64,000 nucleotides of DNA, taken from assembly GCA_021234155.1 (NCBI GenBank), contig JAJEKV010000490.1:62001-126000 (forward strand). The letters run 5' to 3'. This stretch comes from Isoetes taiwanensis (Eukaryota; Streptophyta; Lycopodiopsida; Isoetales; Isoetaceae). Under the pieces are notes generated by a model. The model worked only from the letters and a program-made list of their open reading frames with translations, ran no database searches and was not told the origin of the DNA. The translations under genes and the position numbers were made by a program. Positions 48,211 through 58,979 of this stretch are shown piece after piece. How positions within the stretch are numbered: the first letter of the stretch is position 1; each line of letters opens with the position of its first letter.

Positions 48211-48348
48211 ATCGTCTGACAAAGTGTCCGTTCCAGCAACTTGAATTCAGCGCTTTTGGACTGGCCCTATCTGCAATTGGTTTCGAGCATGCAGCAGTTG
48301 CTCTATATAAGGACTGCAAAAAAATAACTTTGTTAGTTCCAAGTTAAC

Positions 48349-48688
48349 AAGGTGCGATTTGCCTATTCTGAAAAGAGACTGCATTGGCTGATAGCAGTTT
48401 CTCTTCAAGTAGGCAAATCATGTCTGGCGCGATTTTAGAATAGAATGGAAATTGCGCCAGACGCGATTTGCCTACTCTGAAGATAAACCGCTTCTCGTCA
48501 AAGCAGTCTCTTTTCAGAATAGGCAAATTGCGCCTGGCACGATTTCACGATAGAATGGAAATCGCGCCAGGCGCGATTTGCCTACTCTGAAAAGAGGCTA
48601 TCTTGAATGCTAGTCGTTTCTCTTCAGAGTAGGCAAATCGCACCTGGCACAATTTTAAAATGGAAGGAAATCGCATCTGGCACAATTT
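48349..48688. repeat. Tandem array of ~111-bp units, each a pair of nested palindromes
   Basis: Three units start near 48354, 48465 and 48576. Each contains a ~62-base hairpin, with arms of the form tttgcctattctgaaaagag and ctcttttcagaataggcaaa, and then a 21-base palindrome of the aaatcgcgcc/ggcgcgattt family (48449-48469, 48525-48545, 48559-48579, 48635-48655, 48668-48688). It is located between the ParB-like and methyltransferase-like exons. Confidence 0.85.
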
Positions 48689-48759
48689 GACTCACCAGAA
48701 ATCAGTTAACGTATCGAGTTTCTGATTAGGTTTGCAAATACAAAAACAAAAAACGTGGG

Positions 48760-49263
48760 AAGAGAGTTACCTTTTGTACAAAAACGTTTTCCCATGTCAT
48801 TCAGGAGTGCACTGATTTCGGCTAGCTCGGCAGGTGTTGTTGAGCCGCTCAGGAACTGGCAGTTTCTGACCGAATACAGCCTATAGTACAACTGATTTCT
48901 AGTATTTTGTGCCTTCCGAATCAGAACCTTCTGAGTCTCAATTGAGTGCTAGCCATCTATTATCATGAAATGTACGTCCTGGTTGTCGATGAAGTCCTCC
49001 AGCTTGCTCCACATGAGTACCTTCCTTGTTTTTGTATCGTAAGGCACTACATATGCCGGCATTGGCACCTACCCTGGATTTTTGATCATGCTGTTCACTA
49101 TCTCCAAAGAGTGCTGCTTATCGTACCTTCTGCTGATAAAAATAGCTTTAGTGGACCTGAAAAGCCTATCCACATGGACTAGATAAGTGAAGTTGCATCT
49201 TCCTTATCCTTCATTGCCTGTAGATAGGCACTGCCTGAGGGCCTCGTACTGATGGCTCATCGA
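48760..49263 (-). pseudogene. ParB-like segment with IIDG(Q)HS signature
   Basis: The frame contains YVVPYDTKTRKVLMWSKLED, then HFMIIDG-stop-HSIETQKV, then YYRLYSVRNCQFLSGST. An IIDGQHS-type motif after a short strand is characteristic of ParB/sulfiredoxin-like nuclease folds, where it lies at the nucleotide-binding site. Here the Q codon is TAG, which CAG would become by one C-to-T change. Two further in-frame stops (NEG-stop and NPG-stop) lie upstream. The segment ends at FCTK before a gtaactct donor at about 48768. Assignment rests on one motif and its context. Confidence 0.45.
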
Positions 49264-49768
49264 ACAGTTGAAAGCCCTTCGCATATTCTTTTAGACGTCA
49301 ATGACTCGCCAACTGTCCAGCCAAATTTGAAAAGGGAGTCGGCAGTGTCGTCTAATCTTAGTGAAGTCTCTTTAAAACAGCTAGAACTGCATCGATTAAT
49401 CTTCTTTAGGCTCTTCTTATTTTTTTGGCCCACTTCAACTAACACTGAACAACATGAATCGTCCTGTTCTTCGCATGTGATAACAATTCCCTGCTTCTTC
49501 ATTTGATCAGTCTCTTTTACCCTAGACATGAATATAAGATCTGTCTTCCCACTAGTCTTGAAGATCTCGACATACCATTCTAACCCCTCTATAAGATCTT
49601 CTTCTGGACATGGAGGTTCTACCTGAGCCTTTATTATTCCAGATGTATCTTCTAACGTCAACACATGCTGCAGGTCTGTAACGGTAACGTCTTCATCTGT
49701 CCTTTGCTTTTTCTGCGCTGAAGATGCTTGACTGAGTTTGGTTTTCCTTTTGATTGTTTTTTGTGTTC
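49257..49768 (-). pseudogene. Second exon, charged region of unknown function
   Basis: The exon begins at 49768 after an attctgcag acceptor. It reads TIKRKTKLSQASSAQKKQRT (nuclear-localisation-like), then EDLIEGLEWYVEIFKTSG, KKQGIVITCEEQDDSCC and FGWTVGESLTSKRICEGLS. I recognise no domain. It runs in a different frame from the ParB-like segment that overlaps its end, so a frameshift or intron lies near 49260. Confidence 0.5.
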
Positions 49769-49837
49769 CTGCAGAATGATAGCACATGGGTTAATGTTTA
49801 AATGCGAAAATATATGCTAACTTGCAACGTATGCAAC

Positions 49838-50004
49838 AAAAACGCGCTTGGCGCGCTTTGAAACTTGAGAGATTATAATCTTATTAAATTGTGCCAGGGG
49901 CGTTTTGTCCGAAACAAACAGGGTTTGTCAATATAGAATCGAAAGATAAGAAACTAACGTAATGCTTGGAATATATGCAACAAATACGCGCTTCGCGCGC
50001 TTTA
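49838..50004. repeat. Diverged palindromes in the first intron
   Basis: aaaacgcgc ttg gcgcgcttt at about 49840-49860, a degenerate partner aaattgtgccaggggcgttt at 49892-49912, and tacgcgcttcgcgcgcttt at about 49985-50003. They are related in form to the other palindromes, with gcgc arms and A/T flanks. Confidence 0.7.
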
Positions 50005-50329
50005 GAAATGACCTTAAAGATTTCAATATTCATCTGAAAACACAACTAACTATAGAAAGCACAACTAACTACAGAAGACTATTCAACTAACTATACAAGA
50101 TTAAAATAGCGGATACAGAATTGAGCAAAAACACAACATGAAGAAACATCCAAGAATAAAATTAATATATCTTGTCATAGCATATATTTGCATACATTTT
50201 GGAACAATTGAACTGAAATATTAGAGGACATATGCTTCTTAGCGGATAAGAACTCTACTATTAAAGAAAAACATCTTGAAAACCTAACGAAAAGAGGGAC
50301 ACAGAAACAAAATACGTAATAAAAAACTG

Positions 50330-50456
50330 ATTAATATCTGAGGCGCTAGCTGGATTAGTGCTTTCAGCTTGTTTAGCAAGCTCCTGGGTTGCTTTGGCAT
50401 GTCGCCCACCTCTATCTGCGCCTTGGCCGCGACTGCCAGATCCTCCAGACGCCATA
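50330..50456 (-). pseudogene. Putative first exon, G/R/Q-rich N-terminus
   Basis: MASGGSGSRGQGADRGGRHA opens a short frame followed by KATQELAKQAESTNPASAS. It is low-complexity and possibly a flexible or RNA-binding tail. The donor is uncertain: either after the tcag near 50340 or at a gtattt further on. Confidence 0.4.
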
Positions 50457-50710
50457 GAACTACAAGTTCGGAAGATGTTATGAGACTGGAATTTTGGTTC
50501 AAATTTATATGTATGCGTTGATAATCTAAGCCGTCAGATTAGAACTGTAAATTTAAATTCCCGTCATTTTAAAACTATACTGCCTAAATTAACCGCCCGT
50601 CCTGCTCATTTAAATTTTTTAAATGTGCTTTTCTTTTTATTGCAATTTCAAGAAAATAATTAATTCTTATTTTCAAGAAACGCATATCTGGCAAGCTACT
50701 TCCACCTAAT

Positions 50711-50890
50711 CGACCACCTAATCTCCCAAGATCAACGACCCGCCTTCAATCGACCCGTCTTGAATCATCAACCCGCCTTCAATCCCAAGATCATCGACCC
50801 GTCTTGAGCACCTTCAATCGACCCGCCTTCAATCCCAAGATCATCGACCCATCTTGAGCGCCTTCAATCGACCATCTTCAGCGTCCTCAA
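50711..50890. repeat. Tandem repeat of cgacccgccttcaat-type words
   Basis: A ~58-base unit containing cgacccgccttcaatccc and aagatcatcgacc is present two to three times, with shorter internal repeats. Confidence 0.85.
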
Positions 50891-50984
50891 TAGATCATGT
50901 CGGCTGAACTACGGTGAGTGTCATTCCATTCTGAATATGCACAGCTTCGTCCTGTTTTTTTTTTTTCATGCCAATTCTATCATT

Positions 50985-51290
50985 CTGGTTGTTTATCAGT
51001 GTCGGAGAAGAATGCTATCTTTTAACAGCAAACTTGAAGCGTCGAGTAGGATTATGTAAAGTCAAAGATCCGAATCCAACTTCTATGTGCCATGGTGTTC
51101 CTCTTGGAAACAGTTTCTGTAAGATTTCTATTATAAATTGCAATTATGAGGATGAGGCTCTTCCACGAAAACATCCCGGTGGCGATACAGTTGGGGAAAG
51201 CGTGGGCACATTTGTAGCATGGCTAAAAGAACGTCTGAAAAAGGTATCAAATGATATATTTATAGGTATATCGGATGGGGGGCATCGCCT
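50985..51290 (+). pseudogene. Possible En/Spm (CACTA)-associated protein fragment
   Basis: The frame reads LKRRVGLCKVKDPNPTSMCH, GVPLGNSFCKISI, and GGDTVGESVGTFVAWLKERL. It resembles the short conserved domain (G.V....P...HG.PLG...V.V......P.....TLG.A.G.FVAWP) that accompanies plant CACTA transposases. Only this domain is visible, with no transposase core or CACTA termini. A relic, if the resemblance is real. Confidence 0.4.
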
Positions 51291-51600
51291 TTAGGGTGTA
51301 TATAGACACCAATCCTGACCCTCCAATTCTTGAGGTGGCGCAATTATGGCCCTAAGATCTTATGGGGGTATGCATGGGCATGCATGGGGGCATGCACCAC
51401 ATGCCTGGACCGTCGGATATGGGGCAGCTAAATCGTGGCCATTGATTTTGAGCTTAAGAAAGTGCAGAGAAATTCCACCAAAATTAATAGGGAAGTGAGG
51501 TGGCGCCACATTTATGATAAAAGTTTATATGAAATTAAATCATCTTATGAGGTGGCGCCACCACGTGAATGTGCCGTATCAGATGCTGCAGGCCTATGCG

Positions 51601-51945
51601 ATGAATTCGGAGGGAGGTATTTCGTCGCATCAATGTGTTCGATCCGAGCTCCAGCACCACAATAACCCAGAAAATCAAAATCTATGCTCCGCCGTTTCGA
51701 TCCATCAGGATCCCTCCATGCTTCCCGAAGACAGCAATCCTGTGGAGAATATGTTTTCCGATTGCTCCCTCCAGCTTCCCAGCCAATGCTCCGTCCAGGA
51801 TTGCGACCGGATTTCTCAGCTCAAGACCTGGCTCCGCAATCCCGACGGTAGCTTCGATGGCAAATCCGCCGGAAATGGTTCCATGAAGAATGATCTCAGT
51901 GCTCTTGCGAATTTTTTGTATGCGGTTACATTAAAATCTACATAG
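51601..51945 (+). CDS. Hypothetical exon-like ORF
   Basis: A 115-codon open stretch from MNSEGGISSHQC to a TAG at 51943. Codon use looks coding (GC-richer than its surroundings, no low complexity). It contains DCDRISQLKTWLRNPDGSFD. I do not recognise a family. It could be the first exon of a gene continuing to 52200. Confidence 0.35.
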   Translation: MNSEGGISSHQCVRSELQHHNNPENQNLCSAVSIHQDPSMLPEDSNPVENMFSDCSLQLPSQCSVQDCDRISQLKTWLRNPDGSFDGKSAGNGSMKNDLSALANFLYAVTLKST

Positions 51946-51971
51946 AAAATTGGTCTTTCTTCATCTTTCAG

Positions 51972-52200
51972 ACCAGTATGAGGAAGAGAATGTACAAATT
52001 TGCGAAACCTACAGAGTAGGTCCAGCTTCAAGGGGCAAAGCAGAAATATGGGTAACTGATGAAGAATCCATCACCATATCCAGAGTTGCAACAGCTCTTT
52101 TCAACACTCGAAAACTTTTGGCATGATGTCATTCGGCAGGGCATTTCTGCAGATTCGATCCAATGCTTAGCTTCTTATGACAGAGGCAAAAATGTGGACG
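51972..52200 (+). pseudogene. Exon-like block, unknown family
   Basis: After a cttcag-type acceptor it reads QYEEENVQICETYRVGPASR, GKAEIWVTDEESIT, then in another frame ELQQLFSTLENFWHDVIRQG and CLASYDRGKNVDG before a clear gtaagt donor at 52201. The frame change near 52070 breaks it. The function is unknown. Confidence 0.35.
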
Positions 52201-54243
52201 GTAAGTTTGCAACATGCCTCCTTGCCATTTCCGTCTGCCTACCCTTCTTTCTTTCCTTTATCTTTTCTCTCAGGTGCATAGACTGGAGCAATCATGGCTG
52301 TAGAGCGTATGGAGCTTGGTCTATCTAACCGGGGAAAGCACTGATGGCATCAGCAAATCTGGAGCGCATGAATATCCTCCGTTGATTTATTATATTTGCA
52401 GGTGATATGCGTTTTTTGGTTGCAGCTAGTGAGCTCTCTGATAGTATGTGTGCAATACTAATTCCTTATGTGCTGATGCTATAACGTGGTACTGATACAT
52501 GATCGTCTATTAGCATCTGGGCTAATGAGCTCTGTAGAATCATTGCTGAAGAAAGCTCAGTATGTATGGCTGCCAAATCAATACGTAACTGATAATAGCA
52601 TATGTTGGACAGGCTATGCTAGCAAATATTTCATTGTTATGCTAAGTTTTGGGTGTTGTTTCTCTGCTGAGACTCGGATTTGGTATGCTCCTCAATCTTG
52701 CCAGCAAGCAGTTTTGTTCTTTTCTTTTGTTGCTTGAATCTTGTTGTAGATTTTTAACATCTTTAACTGACCATGTATTGTTTACCATCTTTGATCCATG
52801 TTTTAGCTCTATAATGCTTATTTTAACTCTCCTTGATTTCTATTCCTCTTTTCAAATAAACTTCTCTGACTGAAATATGTAGCATAATAACAGGGGGTTT
52901 GCTTTGTGTTTTTGTACACTTTTCACAAAGGTTTTCCTAAGATTTCATGGCGTATTCGAATAGATGTACTAATGCGTACATCTAGAGTGCACCATTTATT
53001 AGTTTTTTATTTAGCTTTTTTTTTTCAATGGTCCAACATCCAAGGGCTCACAACAAAAGCCCTCTTTTTATTTCAGTTGCCATTTTCAGAGTTTTGCATG
53101 CAAGCATCCTGCCATCATGTTTTAGGGTTATTTTAGGGTTAGACGAAAGAAGGCAAGAATCGAAAGCAATACAAATGCTGGAGGGTTCGAACATGCTTCA
53201 AGATTCAGCATTCGGCTTCAAGAATAAGATTTAACATTGGGTTTGAAGATCTAGCATTCGACTTTGCTAGTTTATTTTTCCTTCTCCACTTCACTATTGG
53301 CGCATCTACCGGCAGGTTAGGGTATGGTGGAGCGAAGGTAAGAACGGGCGGATGTTAGGGTATGGAATGGAATCAAGATCAGAAATAATGACATTGTATT
53401 TCCGGCCGGATTGGATTTTGCCACGCCCTTCCGGCCGTGCATCTTGGAATCGCTCCTTTGCTTCCATTGTTCATGAAGAAAGATTTAATAAGTTTCTCCC
53501 TCTTGCGGATGCAATGGAAGCGAGATAGAACTATGGATATGGATATGAAAATGGGTCGCAAATGGCGGATGGAAGAACTAGGAAAAACGGCTTCGTGAGC
53601 ATCCGATTGCATTTCTCTACTCCGGTTGTGCAAGATTTTTTCGCATGGGAGAGGAAAAGATCGAAAATGCGGGAAGCACAAATCTTTTTGGAAGAACCCT
53701 CGAGAGCTCTTAGATTCCGTGTTATGTCGAGACCTCGTGGCCATGATTGCAATTTTAAGAAGTAAAGCTCCAAAGAACTACGAAAAGGAAAGCTCGCAAG
53801 AAAGAATGGTAGCACAACGAAAGGACGTCTATAGGTTTCTAGCTCAAAAGCACAGTTGGCAGAAACCCTTAAGCTGGATTTTAGCCTATTTGGCGATAAC
53901 AGAGCAACAGCAGGGAGCACTTATTTAGTGCCTTCCAAGAAGCTTCACCATTCCCTTCCGACCTTCCCTTCGGATTTGTGCTACATTATCGTCTTTCCAA
54001 AATTTGTACCTTGAAATTTGTGGTATTGTGCTTTCAGACGGCTTTCTCAGTCTTGGGCATCATCTGCATCTGTACTCTTTATTTCTCATATTATGTGGTA
54101 GAATCTCGTGAAAATCAACATTTGCTTCAAGAAGACTGGATTTCATCTAATTCTGTGGTCTAATGATATGCTTCATATAGCGATTATTTCAACGCATGAG
54201 ATACCTCAGTTAATTCTGTTTCTCATTTCATGTTTCTATATAG
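52201..54243. other. No clear gene
   Basis: Open frames in 53378-53930 overlap on both strands and none shows a family motif. A ctatatag acceptor just before 54244 leads into the COI1-like exon. The upstream exons of that gene were not found here. Confidence 0.4.
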
Positions 54244-54795
54244 GTGCGAAACATCATTGGAGATGCAGGACTTGAAGTGCTTGGCAACCATTGTAAAAAG
54301 CTTAGGAGTCTTCAGATTGAAAATTTAGAGCACCAGCGTGGTTTTGTATCACATTGGGGCTACTTTGTCCGCTCAAAACCGCAGATGTTTACATCCGTTT
54401 GTAATTTATGCATCAAATATCACCAGTTCAAAGATTATCTCGCATTCGGTGACATGAGAACCACACCTTCATTTGATGATGGTGAAGAATTTGCTAGAGG
54501 GATGTTCAAATATGGTTCGTTTGGCTATTTATATACGCCATGGTGGACTTACAAATGAAGTTTAGCCCACATTGGCAGATATGGTGGAAAGATTAGGTGG
54601 CTTCTTTTGGGCTGTGTTGGAGAGAATAATGAGGGGTTCAGGCTTAGGAAGCTTGAACTCAGGGATTGTCCTATTACTGAGGCTGGAATTGCAGCCACAG
54701 TTAGATCGTTACAATCGTTGAGATACATATGGGCCCAAGGCTATGAAGCAAGAAATACAAGTGATTTTTTGCAATGGGGCCTTATTGGAACATAG
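54244..54795 (+). pseudogene. COI1: COI1-like F-box/LRR protein, last-exon relic
   Basis: After a tatatag acceptor the exon starts VRNIIGDAGLEVLGNHCKKL. This matches the third-exon start of COI1 jasmonate co-receptors (VRNVIGDxGLEV...CKKL). Further on, SLAHIGRYGGKIRWLLLGCV, RKLELRDCPITEAGIAATVR and SLQSLRYIWAQGYEA match the C-terminal leucine-rich repeats and the RY.W.QGY signature. A frame shift near 54560 separates the halves, part of the middle repeats is missing or scrambled, and the end is cut by TAG at 54793. No F-box exon is present. COI1 is the SCF substrate receptor that binds JA-Ile and JAZ proteins in the nucleus. This copy cannot do so. Confidence 0.8.
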
Positions 54796-56530
54796 AATAC
54801 CCCCCGAGTTCTTGTAAAAGTTGTGCTTATTCTGAAGTTGAAGTGCTCAAGTATTTATGTTCATTTCAGAGTTTATGCCCATCCATTTAAGTTGCCTTGC
54901 AATTCTATAACACCCTATGCAAGGCAAATCTTAACTCTATTTACTTGTGGAGATGTTTGATTATTCCCCATAACATATGTATCCAAGATGGCATTTTTTA
55001 AATATACGACAATATATGTGCCATGGCAAAGCACATGGTTTAAGTGCTCTTCTTCCAAGTATGATATAATGTTTGTTTTTTTGCAAAGTTATAATACAAA
55101 CCATTACATTACACACCTTAAAACCCTTAAACCCCTTTTTGTTTGGGTGTATATTCACACGGGGGGTGACTTCGGGCAGCGAGAGCCCCTATAATTATGT
55201 TTTGTACGTACAAAATCAACACCATATAGTATGTTACCTGAAATCTTATAGTATTTTTCAAATCTTGTTATACAGTATCATAATTTCTATACATCCATAC
55301 CCCATAAACGAGGAATTTTGTGGACGGTGTAGATTAAGGAATAATGGGTGAATATGCCTGTTTAATGGGTGAATATATGCAGGAAACCCTTGGACATGTC
55401 CAACCTCCAGCCAATCTATCACCTGCAAAAAGGTATTCTGCTTGCATGCAACACTTGGAGCTGTAATTAATTGAAGAGGCATTCAGATGGTGCCATCAGA
55501 AGGTAAAACTTCCATTTTCTTATATTAATTCCTTTTGGAACAACCACGTTGGTGGACTCCAATTCCAATATACCGCTATATTTATGTTGCAGAATATTGG
55601 AGATCAAAGTTGGGCCCAATAGTGGGTTTGTTCAACTTCAGTTTTGCTAGACTTTCATGCATTGTTGCTGCTGCGATCCTCCTTCAAATTTTGCACTATG
55701 CCCATTATATAACAGTCCCAATATGCAGAGCCATTTGGATTTGCGGTAATTTGTTGCTTTATTTGCTCCATTACTTATTTTATGGACATTCATGAGGATT
55801 CTTGCACTTGAAACTTCTACACTATTGTGACTTATTGCTTATAAGTATGCTGTTGTGATCATGTTGGAACGTTACTTTGTATGGGCATATATAAACTCGA
55901 GATTCCTTTGATGACTCATTTTCTTATTTAAACTTCCCGCTTTAGCAGTTTGGTTTTATTTACTGGCCCTTTGCATGGCTGCATTCTTTTGTTATTTATA
56001 TTTACTCATGCTCATTTGTTTTTTTTGCTTGCAGGTGGTGGTTAATATTATCTCATTGGCGAGAGCTTGATTGGTCCAAGGGTTGGTGTGATGACTTTAG
56101 GAATTTGCGTAGTATAGGCGAGAAGCATTAGCCTCTCATCGGATCGGCACTTTAGCGTCTTTGGCAAGAAGACCTCTTGCCTTAAGAACTCTGTCATAGA
56201 AATAAGACATTTTCTCAACCAAATCATGAGTTACATTATGTATAAATCTTTCCTCTTTTCTAAACTTGCCTACGAAGAACACAAGCGATCCAAAGTCCAG
56301 CTCCAGGTTTGAAGGTTGATATTTTCTTGCCTGCTTTACTGTCTTCTGACACAAGCTGAGCTGTGCATCATGTGATATTCATGTAATACAGGTGCAAATG
56401 TCAGTATTTTCTGCTTTGAATTTATAAATAGCTAATACTAGGCCGTATAGAGTAGTTTCGTAGAAGAAAATTGTTTCTTATTGTTGTGGTAAAGTGTATG
56501 TGACAGATATGAGATATGATAATCTTACAG
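54796..56530. other. No supported gene
   Basis: At 55590-55690 a hydrophobic frame (KLGPIVGLFNFSFARL) faintly recalls a tetraspanin first membrane segment, but it has no convincing start or donor. A reverse-strand 72-codon frame at 56136-56354 is unrecognised. Confidence 0.35.
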
Positions 56531-57207
56531 GTTCTTTCTCTTGGTGTCTTTTCTCTCGGCATTTATCTTTCAACGCAACACAGAGATTGTGAAAAGTTTT
56601 TGACAACTCCTATTTTTGTTATTGGTGCTTTTCCCTTCACAATGTAAGTCCATTATACTCCTTTTATTTATAATTTATTTATAAATATGTTCTACTGGTA
56701 ACTGACATTCTTGATATGTTTGTAGATCTATTATTGGATTCATTGGGGCGTGGAAGGACATTACATGCTTGCTCTGGATTGTATCCTAACTGGGAAAATA
56801 TGCATGATTGACTATGGAACATGTTTCTCGCAATTGTCATTATGAAGCCTTGACACTTTCAGTATCTTTTTTTTGCTGTTAATCCTCCTTGCTTTAATTG
56901 CTATATTCACTGTGTGTTCGCGTAAGTGACCATTTGTTTCTTCTATGTTCTTTTTGTTTGTTATCAATTATTTAGTAAAATGCTAAATCTATATTGTACC
57001 TGTAGTTTTGTTGTAACAAACAAAGGAGCCGGTCATGTTGTTGGGGGTCAAGGGTATGTATTCTTCAGAACCTACCACTGTATCAACTGCTTTCCTTTTA
57101 GTTGGTGTTCTTGAGTACTAACTTTATGTGCTTCACACACCAAACAAGCAGATTTAAGGAGTACAAACTTGGAGACTACTCTAATTGGTTACAAAAACGA
57201 GTTATTT
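56531..57207 (+). pseudogene. Tetraspanin gene fragment, five exons with introns retained
   Basis: Exon blocks are 56531-56643 (LGIYLSTQHRDCEKFLTTP, then IFVIGAFPF), 56726-56780 (SIIGFIGAWKDITCLLW), about 56866-56921 (LLILLALIAIFTV), 57006-57053 (FVVTNKGAGHVVGGQG) and 57152-57207 (FKEYKLGDYSNWLQKRV). In order these are the first loop and TM2-TM3, the FVVTNKGAG segment and the start of the large extracellular loop of plant tetraspanins. Junctions have GT/AG sites in phase, except that exon 3 carries two extra bases (gtgtgttcgc), which shift the frame. The first membrane helix, the cysteine-rich rest of the large loop and TM4 are not found. Tetraspanins organise membrane microdomains. This fragment is probably a relic of a duplicated gene. 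Confidence 0.8.
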
Positions 57208-58974
57208 CTCTTTGCCCTAAGCTTTCATTATGACTATCCTAAAATATAAAATTACGGATTTCCATCTTGAGATGGTTGCACGAAAGAAATTTAAGATTCA
57301 ATAATGATTCTCAAAATCAATTTACTATTTAAGCTATTTTTGTTGAACTACCTTTATGTTTGATCCTTTAATCATCCAGAACGCATCAGTAAGAAAACAT
57401 ATTACCCATCTTAGTTCAAGTTATCAATATTGTAACCAGATTTGGAAGGCTTTTGATATGTATGTATAGCCGCTTCTCCCATGGATATGATCTACTTTCC
57501 CTCCTTAGAGACATAAGTCCTTTCGGCGTGTCCTCTGTGAACCTTCATTTTTTTACTGCCACCTCACACCCTTGCACTGTATTGTTATTTGTCAAATTAT
57601 CCAACTTATTGTTGGTCCACAACATATGTATGCACAATTAAGGCTATGTGCCATTTAAATTACGCATTCATCTTGCAATGCCAATTGCACTCAAGCTGAT
57701 GTCTCCTAGATGTCCACATATTCTATGTGATTCTATTATTTTGTAATGCCAAATTTATACCAACATTGAATAATCGACTTTATTAAAGACAAGAATGAGG
57801 CATTCTAAATCATCGCTAGGTGATGTGCCAGAAACTCTTCAAGCATTGTGCTCATTTCATGGTTGAGCACAAGAATGTCAAATTTAGTTAACATTTTAAC
57901 AATCTAGACTCTTAAGACATGAAACATGTCCCATAGTGAGATCTATTCCATAGTTGCAGGTCAAGAATGTTAAACTCAATTGTTTACATTCTAAATCTCA
58001 AAGCATGATGTACAACTATAGTTCTTCAAGACAATAACAAATTTCTAGTCCTGATAACTGTGCAAGAGCATTTCATGGACTCCCTAACTACATGAGTGCA
58101 CCTATGGATCTTACCATTTCCACACACTTGCACTTGGTCCTCATCCTCCCTCTTTGCACACTAGCTCTATATGCCGAAAGGAAATCGTTTGCTATACACC
58201 ATGATGGCAAAACTAGACGCATGTTTTCAGTCTCTATTTGTCTCGTCTTCTGAATATCTATCTGTGCCACAGTATTCACCATCTCAAGGTTATATTTTGC
58301 ATATAAATTCTCAAGATTAAAGATTACATATGAATGGTTTCTTTCAAGGTCTTTCCTTCTTGCCAGGTTCGCAGAAAAGCAAACTCGTGGGTTGTTCCAA
58401 TTGACCTTCCTGAGCATTCACTTGACACTTCATTTCAATTGATAGGCCTATATAGACTAGCAGTTGATCATACATTGAAGGCCTATATAAGCAAATTGCA
58501 TGGCAATATAACTGCGTATCAATATCAGGACACGTTTCTGCAACTACTAAGCTCTAAGAAAAGCAAAACCACATTATTTAGTGCGATAAGCATAAACATA
58601 ATAAGAAGTTAATATGGGAAGACTCTTCCAAAACCACTTTGGCTAAGGTATCAAGCACATATTTTTATAGCCAATATAATATATGCATGCCTATGGGGGA
58701 AGATTCGGGCACAGATTTACTAGAAATAGTACCTTGGAATGCCTTTACAAGCAAAAAAAATCTTGCAAATATACGACCCATTTGGACATTCATATGATAT
58801 GATAATGCTATTCTCACTAAGAATGTATGGATCTTGAACTTATGCGTGGCAATACCAGGCATATGCACTTTTGAAAAATCTAAGGGAATCTTCATAGGAT
58901 CTTAAAGAATATAGAGGAATCTCAAGAGGATCTTAAGGATTCTAGGGGAATCTTTATAGAATCTTGGAATTGAA
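57208..58974. other. No supported gene
   Basis: A reverse-strand frame of 109 codons at 58088-58417 has no recognisable family. Short tandem words (ggatctta/gaatct) occur at 58880-58970. Confidence 0.45.
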
Positions 58975-58979
58975 TCCCG

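Larger units (their letters stand above)
45063..50456 (-). pseudogene. Multidomain ParB-like / methyltransferase-like / HAD gene, family copy 2 (overall extent)
   Basis: In coding order there is an N-terminal basic tail (50456 down), a charged region (49768-49257), a ParB-like segment (about 49263-48760), a methyltransferase-like region (48210-46515), an FCP1-type HAD domain (46188-45556) and a small last exon ending DDESE-stop at 45063. Exon-like blocks abut plausible AG/GT sites, and intervening stretches hold palindromic repeats. At least six in-frame stops and two frameshifts are present, so the copy is probably dead, though several stops could be single C-to-T (or G-to-A) changes. It is homologous to the decayed gene at 10653-12835. 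Whether all blocks belong to one transcript is an inference from order, strand and phase. Confidence 0.6.

Noticed and set aside
55535-55795. First exon of the tetraspanin gene
   Set aside because: It is hydrophobic and roughly in place, but has no convincing N-terminal motif or donor site, so it is left as intergenic.
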